Shown here in pieces: positions 24,801 to 34,859 of a DNA stretch of 64,000 nt. The position numbers and the translations under genes are program-made. Source of the DNA: Edaphochlamys debaryana (Eukaryota > Chlorophyta > Chlorophyceae > Chlamydomonadales); the NCBI GenBank assembly GCA_016858145.1, contig JAEHOE010000011.1:434001-498000 (forward strand). The letters are read 5' to 3'. Position 1 is the stretch's first letter. The number at the start of each line of letters is the position of its first letter. The notes beneath the pieces were generated by a model. That model made no database searches and was not told the DNA's origin. It saw only the letters and a program-made list of their open reading frames with translations.

Positions 24801-27800
24801 TCTTCTGCGGGTGCAAGCGAGGTGATAGTCTCTAACCGAGCACTACAGAGGCGGGACAGGGACAGCCTGGACGGGTTGATTGATTGAGCGTGGACCGTTG
24901 GCAGCTTGGCGGTTGGCAGTAGGATTACATTCATCCTTCATCATCCGACCCCTCCCCTCACGACCCCCCGACCCCTCCCCCCGGTCCCCCCCAGGCCGCC
25001 ATTTCCTCCTCTCTAGCGCACCCCAACATCGGTGAGCCGGCGGGGCCGCAGGCGGAGGGGGTCCTGAAAAGGCGCCTGGAGCCTTGGGGTTTGAGATAAG
25101 GAGGAAGGGGTTCATAGAGAAGGGTGGAGCGAGGAGGCTCGGGTACCTTCTGCATGCTATATCGCCCCTCCTCAAACGCAGATGACGAGATGTAAAGGAG
25201 GGTCTGCTGCCGTACCGCCATGCCGTACCGCCCCTCTTCAATTGCATCCCTCCGCCCTTGGGCCTCCCTCGCCGCCCCTTCCCCTTCCCCGCCCCAGTCA
25301 CCACCTACACCTACTCCATCCGCCCCTACCACGAGCCCTCGGGGCACGGCATCGAGAACATGCTGTCCAGGAGCACACGGTGTGGGAGGGGGGGAGCGGC
25401 GTAAGGAAAGGGTTTGGGGGGGGAAAGGGGGCGGGGAAAGAGTGCAGCCAAGACGTGTAAACCCCGCTCCACGCCTCCCCCTCAACCTCCCCCGCCTCCC
25501 CCCCTCCCCCTTCCCCCCCAGTGCCCCCCGCAACACTCCCAATGACTCTGAGGCCCGCAGCGGCCGCGGCCCCGAGGGGGCCCACCCGGGGGGGGGCAAC
25601 ACGCTGGTGGACGGACTGAGCCCCGACTCGTCCTCCATACACAGCTACGAGGTGCGTGTGTGGGGGCGGGAGGGGGGAGGGGATTGGGCGGGGTTTGGGC
25701 GCAAGGAGACGCATACATGGGACGCAAACGTAGTTGCAAGATGGCAGCAAAACGGGGCTGGGGCGCAGCCAAAGGCGGCGCGTGTGCGTGTGTGTGTGTT
25801 TGTGTGCACGACAAGGCTGTACGACCGAACTCCTTCAACCGAACCCCTTCAACTTACCGGCACCCTCACCCCTACCCCCCCAGGTCCGCCTGGTGCTCGA
25901 GTTCTGCGACAAGGGCTCCCTCAAGGACGCACTGCTGGAGGACGCATTCTACTCGGGTGCGGGGGGAGGGGGAGGGGGAGGGGGAGGGAAGGAGGGGGAG
26001 GATTCGGCAAGGGCAGGGAGGCAAGGGCGGGACAGGGCAAGGGCAAGACTCCCGTTCGTACGACCCATCGGCCCCCCTGCCGCTCTCCCCCCCACCACTC
26101 CTCTGCCACTCCCCCCCCAGAGGGCGCCCCCAACATGGCCGCAATCCTGGAGACGGCGGCTGACGTGGCCAAGGCCATGGTGCGTACGGCACTCGCACGG
26201 CGCTTGTACGGCATGCTGGGATGCATGCTGAGAGCGCCACGTGGGGACTGGCGTTGCAGCGCGTGCAAGCCCTCCCTGCATGAACCCCTCCCTCTCCTCC
26301 CCCTCTCCCCCCCCTGTCAGGTCCACATGCACTCAGCCAACGTGCTCCACTCAGGTAGGGCCACCCCTGAAGGGAGGGGGAGGGGGTAGTTCGTCAAGGG
26401 GGCTAGTGGGGAACAGGGAGGCATCCAGCCCTCAGCGAAGCACTCGGTCCCCTCCAAACATTGTTCCCCCGTTCTCCACAGTCAACCCATGACCCGACCT
26501 CATCCCAGATCCCACCCACACCGCCACCCCAGACACCATGAGCGCCACACGGCACGTAAAATACACACGCACCCTCCCATTCCCCGCCCTCCCCCCCCAG
26601 ACCTCAAGGCCCGCAACATCATGCTCAAGAGCGCCGGCACCGAGGGCCGCCGCGTGGTTGCCAAGGTGGCGGACTTCGGGGTGAGGGGGGGGAGGGGAAA
26701 ACGAGGGGGGAGATGCGTGTGTGTGTTTCGTGCCGTGTCGGAGGGCGTTGGCGTGCCGGTGAGTAGGCCCCAGGCCCCAGCACAGGGCGGGAACGGAGTG
26801 CACACAGCTCCTCTGCAACCCCTCCCCCAAGCTTCACTTGTGCAACCCCCCCCTTTTCTTTCCCTCCCCCCCCCAGCTGGCCTCCCGTATGGAGCAGCAG
26901 GAGACGCACCTCAGCAGCTGCTTCCAGGCGAGGGCACCTGGGGGGAGGGGGGGTTGGCGAAAGGAGGGGCTCCCTGCGTTAATGTGTGTGGGAAGCGCTC
27001 TGTTCGGCTACGGGTGGGGTCACGACGTTTGCATGTGCAGTCAGCTCCTCTCCCTCCCTCCCCCTCTCCCCCCCTGTCAGGGCACGCCCACCCACATGGC
27101 CCCAGAGGTGATCCTGGAGGGGCGCATCTCCAAGGCGGCTGACGTGTACTCGGTGAGGAAGGGTGGGGGGGGTCGAGACGGGGCGGAGGGGCTAGAGGGG
27201 CGCTGCATGGAGGGCGAAGGGTGGTGTGGTGCGTGATGTGTTCTAGGGCGGGGACCTGATGCTGAGGGAGCGCTTGGTGCCTTTCTGGAGCGGCCCAGCT
27301 CCAAGCGTAACCCGACACCCATAACTCCGTAAACCGTAACCCCTGACCTCGAAGCCTGTTGCCCCAACCCGCCCTCCGCAGTTCGGCATAGTCATGTGGG
27401 AGCTGTACTGCGGGGGGGACCCCTTCGCGGGGGTCAACCGGGCGCACCTGGCTTACGTAATCACCAAGGTGTGTGTGGGGAGGGCACGTGGGGATGGGGA
27501 ATTAGGTTGTGAGGGACGGCGGTGCGGAGAAGGGGTGCGGCAGGGGAACAGGGGGAGGCGGAGGGAGCGGTAGGCAGGGCAGGTGGCCAGGCCTGAGGGC
27601 GAGAGGGTAGGAGAGGGCGGAGAGGAGCCCGAGCCTGTCGGGTCTGCCCACTCAACCTCGGGCCATCCCGCTTAACCCCAACCTCCCCCTCTCCCCCCGT
27701 CCCCCCCTGACAGGAGGGCCGCCGCCCCACCTTCCCCGACTCCGCCCCCTGGCCCTTCGCGTCCCTGGCCGCCCGCTGCTGGGACGCCGACCCCGCCGCC

Positions 27801-29081
27801 CGCCCCAGCTTCACCCAGGTCCTGTCAGAGCTGCAGCACCAGAGGGAGGAGCTGGGGGGCGACACGCCGCCGCTGACGCTGCTGCCCGGGGGTGGCGGCG
27901 GCGGCGGGGGTGGGGGTAGCTCGGCGGCGGTGGCGGCGGAGGGCAGCTCGCAGCTGAGGGTGATTCTGGCGCGGGCGCGGCGGGGGGGCGGCGGAGGTGG
28001 GGGTGGGGGGGCTGGTGGGGGAGGGGGGGAGAAGGGCGGCCGCGCGCGGGGGCGGCGGGGGCCGTGGGGCGAGGCCGCGGCGGCGGGTCTCACGCACCCC
28101 CAGCCGGCATTGCTGCACGCTGGCGCCGACGGCGGCGGAGGCAGCGGCGGCGATACGCAAGACGCCCTGGCGGCGGCGCAGGCAGCAGCGGCGGCGGTCG
28201 CCGGCGGCGGCATCATCGCCGGCGCCGTACGGCGCCTGAGCGGCAACGGCGCCGCCGTCGCCGCCAACGCCGCGGCCGCGCCCAGGAGCCAGCCGCTGAC
28301 GGCGCCGCTGGCTACGCCGCCGCTGCCGCCGCCGGGCGGGCCGCCGCTGGCCGCCGCCGCCGTCAGCGCGCCGCTGCCGGGCATTTCATTGCCCGCGGCG
28401 CCGTCGGGTCAGGCGGTTGCGATTCGGCCGTTGCTGGCGGGCGGTTCGCCCGTTGCCCTGTGGCCACGTAAGCAGGGGATCGTGGTCGGGCACTCGGCCT
28501 CTAGCGGCGAGGGCAGCTCCGCCCAGCCCCTGTCGGATCCAACCAACGGATCCAGCAGCAGCTTCGGCGGCGGCGGCAGCAGCGGCGGCAGCAGCGGTAG
28601 CGGCAGCGGCGGCGGCATGGCAGGTATCGCCGTCGCCTTGCGCGACGTCGCTGCCGCAATGGCCACTGAAGCTGGCGGCAGCCGCGGCGGCGGCCGGGCA
28701 GTTATTTCCAGCGGCGGCGGCGGTGCTGGCGGTGGCGGCGGCGGCGGCGGCGGTGCTGGCGGTGGCGGCGGCGGCGGCGGCGGTGCTGGCGGTGGCGGCG
28801 GCGGCACCAGCGGCGGCGGGTACCTGAGCATCCCGACGCGCCTGTCGATTGGTCGGCCCAACGGTCAACGCTGGGGCGACGGCCAACGCATGACGCCGCA
28901 GCGCGGCCGCCGCAAGGCTGGATCTGGATTCATGTACGGCCATGGATCCTGCGTATCCGTGTCGCCCAAGCTCGCATCTTTGGCGGAGCATGACGAATGC
29001 GAGGACGAGGCCAGCGGCGGCGCGTCCCCTCCGCCCGCCCCGGTCCCCGGCCCGGCTCCGGCTCCGGCCTCGCTAGGCTGA
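18820..29081 (+). CDS. CHASE-domain receptor-like TKL protein kinase
   Basis: Predicted plasma-membrane sensor kinase of roughly 1,200 residues in more than 20 exons; the 5' end is uncertain. Order: acidic/Pro-rich N-terminus; first TM (IICLHPAILIAPLMFFLLL, exon 19294-19371); extracellular CHASE domain with VTFQILVRQRPEWAYW, NLQLQPFGQVMLIHPH, then DVLGDPARRESVYKAIETHQ, VDQGFMGAFIRYPIYV, WGLMTFLLNYDEL and a final V-x-V-LGATWHLR; second TM (AAVVFISLVMATLLLVSLAS); short coiled coil; kinase domain. Kinase signatures: Gly loop GSGAFGKV, VVAVK lysine, LVLEFCDKGSL hinge, HSDLKARN catalytic loop, ADFG, GTPTHMAPE and a full C-lobe ending ARPSFTQVLSEL. The catalytic loop has Ser where most kinases have Arg (HSD, non-RD). 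An insert rich in Ser/Gly/Pro separates beta4 from the hinge. After 27840 the tail is Gly/Ala/Pro low complexity to the stop at 29079-29081. CHASE domains bind small ligands such as cytokinins in plants; the ligand here is unknown. Confidence 0.82.
23446..23471 (+). repeat. (GGGAT)n run, G-quadruplex-like
   Basis: Four GGGAT-type units in an intron of the receptor kinase form GGGG-AT-GGG-AT-GGG-AT-GGG, which fits a two-base-loop quadruplex pattern on the sense strand. The role is unknown. Confidence 0.6.
23913..24116 (+). repeat. Shadow copy of a receptor-kinase exon edge in the downstream intron
   Basis: Exonic 23913-23934 (cggcactccctgctggcggc core) recurs at 24045-24066 in the following intron with one mismatch, 132 bp apart. 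The intronic flank aggcatgtgggggcttaggg near 23988 also recurs near 24076. The copy lacks the exon's middle and donor, so it is an internally deleted tandem duplicate. Confidence 0.7.
28717..28806 (+). repeat. 27-base coding tandem repeat, Gly-rich
   Basis: Three copies of a 27-base unit made of ggtgctggcggtggcggc plus further ggc triplets sit in the receptor-kinase tail and encode Gly runs interrupted by single Ala residues. Such a repeat is prone to length change between strains. Confidence 0.75.
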
Positions 29082-29096
29082 GCCTCGGCCCCGGCC

Positions 29097-29160
29097 CAAG
29101 CCCAGGCCCAGGCCCAGGCCCAGGCCCAGGCCCAGGCCCAGGCCCAGGCCCAGGCCAGGC
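29097..29160. repeat. (AGGCCC)n minisatellite
   Basis: About ten tandem six-base units start 16 bases after the receptor-kinase stop codon, so they lie in its 3' UTR or just beyond. Confidence 0.85.
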
Positions 29161-31361
29161 CTCGCTAGCCTGAGGTAGGAAAGGGTCGAATAGTCTTAGC
29201 AACACTTGGCGGCCCAAGCAAGCCATGAAAGCACAAGACCCAGGCTGTGCGTGAAGCGAGTGAATGAAGCGGGTGGCTCGGGTGCCTTGGAGCTAGTAAT
29301 ACGGGGCGAAGGCAGCGTGCAGGTAACCGGCGTCTGGGGTTACCTCGACTCGTACGGGTGCGGTTACGGCAGCGCTGAAGGGGAGGCACATGCGAACTGT
29401 TGCCCGCTCGTACATGCCATTAAGCCAGACCAGGAATAAGAATTGGCTCTTGTCTGCCGCTGAGGCGACACGCCGTTTGGTCTTTCGAGCATCTAGGGTA
29501 TCTAGGCCTGAGGTACAGGGCTGCAGTTGGAAGCATGCGCAATGAGTCATGGCCAGGTCATGTTCTGAGGCACGTGTCAGGGCAGGCCCGAGAGCCAGAG
29601 GCCGGGATCCGGTAGAGGTCATGACTGGTGGGGCACATAAAGGGTGGTGTCTACGGTCGCAGCAACACTGTTCCTTTGGGCTTGTGGGTGTGGACGGATA
29701 CTGCGGGGTCGGCCGTTCTGGCGTCGTCTCGTGTACTGCTATTTCGAAAAGTGCGGGCCTGGAAACGCCGTTCCAGTCCGCAGCTGGCCGTTCCAGTCTG
29801 CAGTCTTGGATGTTCGCGTCTCTCTCTTCGGTTGGTGAAGTTCGGCTTTGGCATGGAAGGGGGTCCGCCGCAATGCATGAACGGGCTTGGGTTGCTCTAG
29901 TACGGCTGGGACGGCATCGAGGACACCCGAGGTTAATTGGGGGGGGGCCCTTGGCCGTGCCGCGTCAAGCAAATCGCCGTGGGAGCGGCTAGTAGGGGGT
30001 GGGTTGTTGGTTACTTTGATTACCTGCTTCTCGAGCGCGAACGCAATTGGAACCGTGTGCTGCTCGAGCCGGGACGCGCTCTAGGGCTTAGCAGTGGGGC
30101 CATGCATGTGGCATACTACCACATCAAGTACAGACTTGTACGGAGTACGTGCGATGAATCTGCACGTGCATGTCCTTAAGAGTCGTGTGGGACGACGGGT
30201 TAGGCGGAGGGTGCGGCGATGCTCTTGTGGGAAAGGACGGTGGGCGTTGGCGAGGGCGGAAGCGGAACTGATGCTCCTCGACACATGCATCTAAGCCCAT
30301 GCGGCCTTACCTGGACTTTAAATCCCTACTATTTGGCGGTTCGAGTACTTGCTAACCAGTCTGCGGGTCTGCGGGTCTGAGGGTGGAACGCTGGGCGATT
30401 AGTAAATGGGCGGAGGGAGGACGGGCGAGGTTGTGGGAATCGGAGCATGGGGACACGGTGTTCAGGATACTTGCCTAGTACGGCCGGCCTGGCATCTTGC
30501 GGGTTACATTTCTACTATTCGGCGGCAAGACTGCTTACTAAGCGGCCTTACTGGTTTACAGTTGCAAGGGCAGTCAGGCTATACCACGCGTGAAGGGTGC
30601 AAGGGCGAAAGGCAGGGTGGTCAAGGGCTGTGCAAGCACCTTGGTAGCACAGGCCTTCTGATAGTTACAACGGCTTGGGGCATGGAAGGCCCGCTGTCCA
30701 GTTCCGGTGGGGTTTGGCGGGGCGCCAGTGGTGGTGCGGTTGTGGGGGAGCAGGGGCTTGGAGAGGGGGGCGGGCGGGGAGAAGGGTGCGCGTGGCCAGG
30801 GCCTGAACAGGGGAGACAGGGGAAAGAGTATGCTGCGGCTGTTGCGAGTGGCTGGGCTCTTGAGGCTGCTCTTTACCCAAGATGTGCGCGGGCCACCGGG
30901 TCACGGAGGGGGGAAGGGAGGAGGCCGCGTGTGTATGCCGCCATTGCCGCGTGAGGGTAGGTGGGGTCCAGGCGGAGGATCGAGCGCCCCCAGTGCGGCT
31001 CCTGTCTTGCAAAGCGCTGTGAAGCCTCGCGTGTGCTTGTGTCTGTCGCTAAGCTGGTTGCCAGCTGGCGCGTTCGTGGAGCGGCCCAGCTGCGGGTCAG
31101 CTCCGCGGCGCCCGGCCGCGGCGTTTCGTCAAGACCCGCGGAGCAGCGTCAGAGACCTCGGTCGCGCGCTCGCGCGCGCGGAGTCAAAGCTCGCCCGCAA
31201 GACGCAAGAGCGCTGCATACCTTGCTTGCTACACTTCCAGCGATACTGCGTTACACACCGCCAGACCCCGCCGCCCTGCCCACGCAACGCGCCCAAGCCA
31301 ATAGTGCCGTCGTTGCAGCCAGCGCAGCAAAGCCCCTCGCAGCCTCGACGCCAACAGCAGC
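29161..31361. other. Long intergenic region, kinase to Pmp3
   Basis: About 2.2 kb. Several open frames exist (for example 30406-30954), but none has a recognisable domain or a convincing start, and I treat them as chance. The last few hundred bases are the likely promoter and leader of the Pmp3 gene and include a (CG)-rich run near 31165-31181. Confidence 0.45.
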
Positions 31362-32161
31362 ATGGGCCTCTCCTGGGGAGGTGAGGCCAGCTACGGCGGG
31401 GCGCTTGCCTGCGTGGGCTTCTCGAGCCGCGCGCTGCGGGCCGCGGCGGCGGGGGGCCCTCTGCCGGCCTGCTGCCGGCACAGGGACGTCCGCGGGAGCC
31501 TAGCTGAGCTGGCGTGGCGCTGGCGGCGCCTGAGGCGGCTCTTGCGGCGGGTCGCAGCTGCCGTCGGCTCCCGAGTCAAAGATAACATGCGCCTCCGCCT
31601 TTGACCGCCCGTGCCCCCCCTCCCACTACTCCCCCCCACCCCCAGACATTGGCAAGTTCGTGCTGGCCGTCCTGCTGCCGCCCCTGGGCGTGCTGACGGA
31701 GACGGAGCGGCTCAACAAGACCTTCTGGATCAACGTGCTGCTCACGCTGATCGGGTACATCCCCGGTGAGAGGGAAGGAGAGAGGAGGGCGGGGGAGGGC
31801 GTGGAGGAGGGGAGGGTGTGGAGGTAGAACGAGGTGGAGGTGGAGGGGTGGGGGGCCTCATTGTTACGGCGTGGCAATGGTGGGCCATGAAACATGTTGT
31901 CGCCTGCGGGTGTACGGTGTCCACCTCGACGTGGGGGTCCGGCCGCGGTTACCCGGTACCACCCTAAGAGGGAGGCCGGAGGGGCGGGGCTCAGTGGAGA
32001 TGACGAGTGCGTCTGCTGGGGTGGGGCCACTGCGCGGCATGGTCGGGCCACACGGGTGTGAAGTTAAGTGCTGCCTATGCCCTCCCGACATCCTCCCGAC
32101 GCCCTCCCTGCCCCCCTTCGCAGGCATCATCCATGCCTTCTACGTCATTCTGAAGTACTGA
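31362..32161 (+). CDS. PMP3: Pmp3/RCI2 family small hydrophobic membrane protein
   Basis: Member of the Pmp3/RCI2 (UPF0057) family, tiny two-helix plasma-membrane proteins linked to membrane potential and to salt and cold tolerance. Three exons: 31362-31380 (ATG, MGLSWG), 31646-31765 and 32124-32161, joined in phase to give 58 residues. Signature stretches are LAVLLPPLGVLTE in the first helix and LLTLIGYIPGIIHAFYVILK in the second, which match the family almost end to end. The 19-base first exon is too short to stand out alone but splices perfectly. A TGCCGTAC-like motif occurs twice within 24 bases of the stop. A second, divergent family member lies at 54668-55651. Confidence 0.93.
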
Positions 32162-32814
32162 GCGCCGTACACATGCCGTACGGAGTGGCGTAAGCCGAAC
32201 TCCCGAGGCGCGAACTTCAGCTGGGGTCCTCGCAGGCCCCCGACAAGATAGGAATGGACCGGGCACGAGTGGAAGGGCGGGTGGGACGGGGCTTCGTGGG
32301 CAGGGGCTCAGCTGGACGTTTCCCCAATGCGCAAGCAATCAATCGCGTGATGCGAAGGTGTGTGTATCTGTTGCTGTGAGGCGAGGTTGGTTGTCAACTT
32401 GTGATGGCTTGGTGCGACGGTGGGGTGGCAATGGACACGGCCTGGCGACCCGATGGTGACGGCGGCGACCGGCCTTGTGGGGTCGGGCACGGAGGTGGCA
32501 GGAGGGTGGCAGTGATTCCGAGGCATGCATGCATGGGGTGGTTTGGGTGTTGCATTCGTGTCTGCAGTGTGAGGTCAGGGGGCGCGACAGGCGGGGATAG
32601 GGGTTGGTGCGGGGCCAGGCTGGTAAGGATGCGATGGTTACAGCAGGAACCGCCTCCAGAAGGGGAGGGGTTGAGCGAGAGCGCCACCTACTGGGTGTGC
32701 CACCTGCACACCGACACCCACGCAACGTGACTGACTTTCGGTCGTCACACCACGTTGCTAGGGTCGGGCCCGTAGAGCCCCCCTCAGTACTATTCCACTA
32801 ATTCCGCTGTGCCT
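32162..32814. other. Intergenic, Pmp3 3' side to LINE remnant
   Basis: About 650 bp holding the Pmp3 3' UTR and the 3' flank of the retrotransposon remnant. I see no gene and no clear target-site duplication here. Confidence 0.45.
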
Positions 32815-34380
32815 TTAATCATCGTCAATCAAGGCCAGGACGCCTGGGGGCTCCTGCACAGTCAATCTGCCACCTGAGACTCGCAGGAAAGGGTGGTCCG
32901 CCGGTATTGTCTCCCAGCCACTTGGTGGCCTGAGCGCAGCAAAAGAGTGAAGCGCTCCCCAAAACTCAGCTGACACCAACACACGTCCACGGTTCAGCAC
33001 CCCGAGGCGATTCCCATTCTCCCTTGTCGCGTATAGATATCGGCGTCCCTTCTCCATGGCTGTCGTGGCTGCAAGACACACCACATCCCACACTCTCTGG
33101 TCAACTCCCTCCGTTGGTCGAGCCAGCCAAAGATTGAACCGGCGAAGTGGCCAGGTCCATGGCATGCCCTGCTCGCCCCCTAGACACGCGCACATCTCAT
33201 CAACCAGGCCCTCAGCCAAGTAGCATTTCCAAAAGTGGTGCAATCTGTCCCCTCCGTGCATCGCAATCTCACATGGGCACGTGGCCGTTCCTTCATGTGC
33301 CGAAAAGCCAGTAAAGCCGTTGAGCGCCAAGCGCCAGAAAGCTTCCTTCCACACGTTCTCCCAGCGCAGGGCCCACAGCCTGCGCAAGGTGGCTTGTAGG
33401 TCCAACAGGTCTGACTCGTCCCCTACCCCACCACTCAGCGCCTCTGCCACAAAATTCAAATGCTTGCCTTTCACATACTCAAAAGCGGGCTCCATCTGCA
33501 GGGCCGTGGCCAAGCTCACCGACAGCCTAGCCGCTGACACAAGCGTCTGTCCGATCCGCCAACCTATGCATCCCAAGAGTTCTTTCCATGCCTCCTCCTC
33601 TGGGCAGGCCAAGTCCGGGTTCTCTTCCACCTCCGTTGCTGCTTGCACCCACGGTACGGGAATATGGCCCATCAAGCTATCGATCCTCCCTAGGAGCGCA
33701 GGGCCATTGCGTAACGCTGCGGGTAGAGACTCATACCCCCCTCGTCCCCACAGACCAACTACGATGTTCTCTTTCACCTTCCTTGAGCACTCGCTCCTAG
33801 CCATCGGTGGCAGCCTGCCCCCCTGGGCTCCACTGAGCCCCGCCCTTGCTCCCGCCCCTGCCCTATAGGCTCTTACTAGTTGGCCAACAGTCCTCAATTC
33901 ATTGATACCCATCAGGTCCGCATACATGCTTTCCAGCCCCCCACGGCCCGCTGCTGCGGGTCTGAGGGCCGGATTTCCCCATACTGGCGCGCTGTGTACC
34001 CACGGCCCCACCGCGGGGCTCTTGATCAACTCAACCCGGGGGAGATGAAGGAGTGCCCCCGTTATCATGTTCAGCGTCGGGCAGGGGCTGTTTGCCGTGG
34101 TCCCCAGCACCTTGGTGGCGGCGTTGGGGCCTGCCCGCTGGGCTGTGAAGAGGCAGAGGGGGTGTACGGCCGGGTGCGTTCGTCGGAGGAGCTCCATTGC
34201 GACCGTCGGCCACACTGGCCTGAAGCGGAGGAGGTTCGGGCAGCTGCCCAGCACGCAGCGTGTCGCCAGCACCGCTTGTCGGGCCCGTACGTGTTCTACC
34301 ACCGGGAGGAGGCCGAGCCCTCCGTCCTCCGGGGGGACGCACATCGCCTTGTAAGGGCGAGACAAAATTGGTCCCCGCCA
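32815..34380 (-). mobile_element. Non-LTR retrotransposon remnant, C-terminal part of reverse transcriptase ORF
   Basis: A minus-strand frame of about 520 codons from a stop at 34381 to a stop at 32815. It begins just before RPYKAMCVPPEDGGLGLL, the conserved block that follows the reverse transcriptase core in LINE-type polyproteins, and includes TCPCEIAMHGGDRLHHFWKC, a Cys/His cluster like the zinc-binding region near the end of such ORFs. No catalytic YxDD box or endonuclease domain lies in this stretch or just upstream, so the copy is 5'-truncated or broken. The frame is otherwise intact over 1.5 kb, which suggests a fairly young insertion. It is a different element from the fragment at 13721-14212. 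Confidence 0.75.
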
Positions 34381-34859
34381 TCAGCTGATGGTCTCCATCC
34401 CCACGCAACTTGCCTCGCCTACGCAGCACAGCCCAGCTGCATTCTGCTCGGCACCACCTCCGTGTTGCAGTCACTATTCAGTTGCAGGCAGGGGTGCGTG
34501 TGGGGTCCCTACCCGCCGTACAACCGCCAACGACTCCCCTCTCGCCGCCCCCATCGCTGCGCGTCCTCCCTACGTGCTTGATACAACTGCACGACGACTC
34601 GCACCAGCTATCACTGTCCACAATCTCGACCGCGTCCGCGACAGCCTCAATCCTCGCTTGCGCATTTCGGCTTGGTCACCCGCTGCGGTCTTGTCTTGCG
34701 TTCCCAGAGCTCTTACCGTACCTTCTCTACACGGTTAGCTTGCATACGGGCGCTATGCGCTGAGCGGCGCTGACGGCTCTGGCCCTCGCCGGGACCGGGC
34801 CTGTCGCCTCGCCTTCTGCTCAACTTAGCTTTAGCGACACCCGATAGAGAGCTAGCAAG
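34381..34859. other. Intergenic, LINE remnant to UTP15 start
   Basis: About 480 bp, less GC-rich than the genes, with no recognisable RT sequence in any frame. It should contain the UTP15 promoter. Confidence 0.4.

Noticed and set aside
27461..28384. Minus-strand Ala/Pro-rich frame of 307 codons
   Set aside because: It is the reverse of the Gly/Ala-rich kinase tail, which is in frame with a complete kinase domain on the plus strand.
30406..30954. 183-codon plus-strand frame
   Set aside because: Gly-rich composition without a domain, no splice partners; most likely chance in GC-rich DNA.
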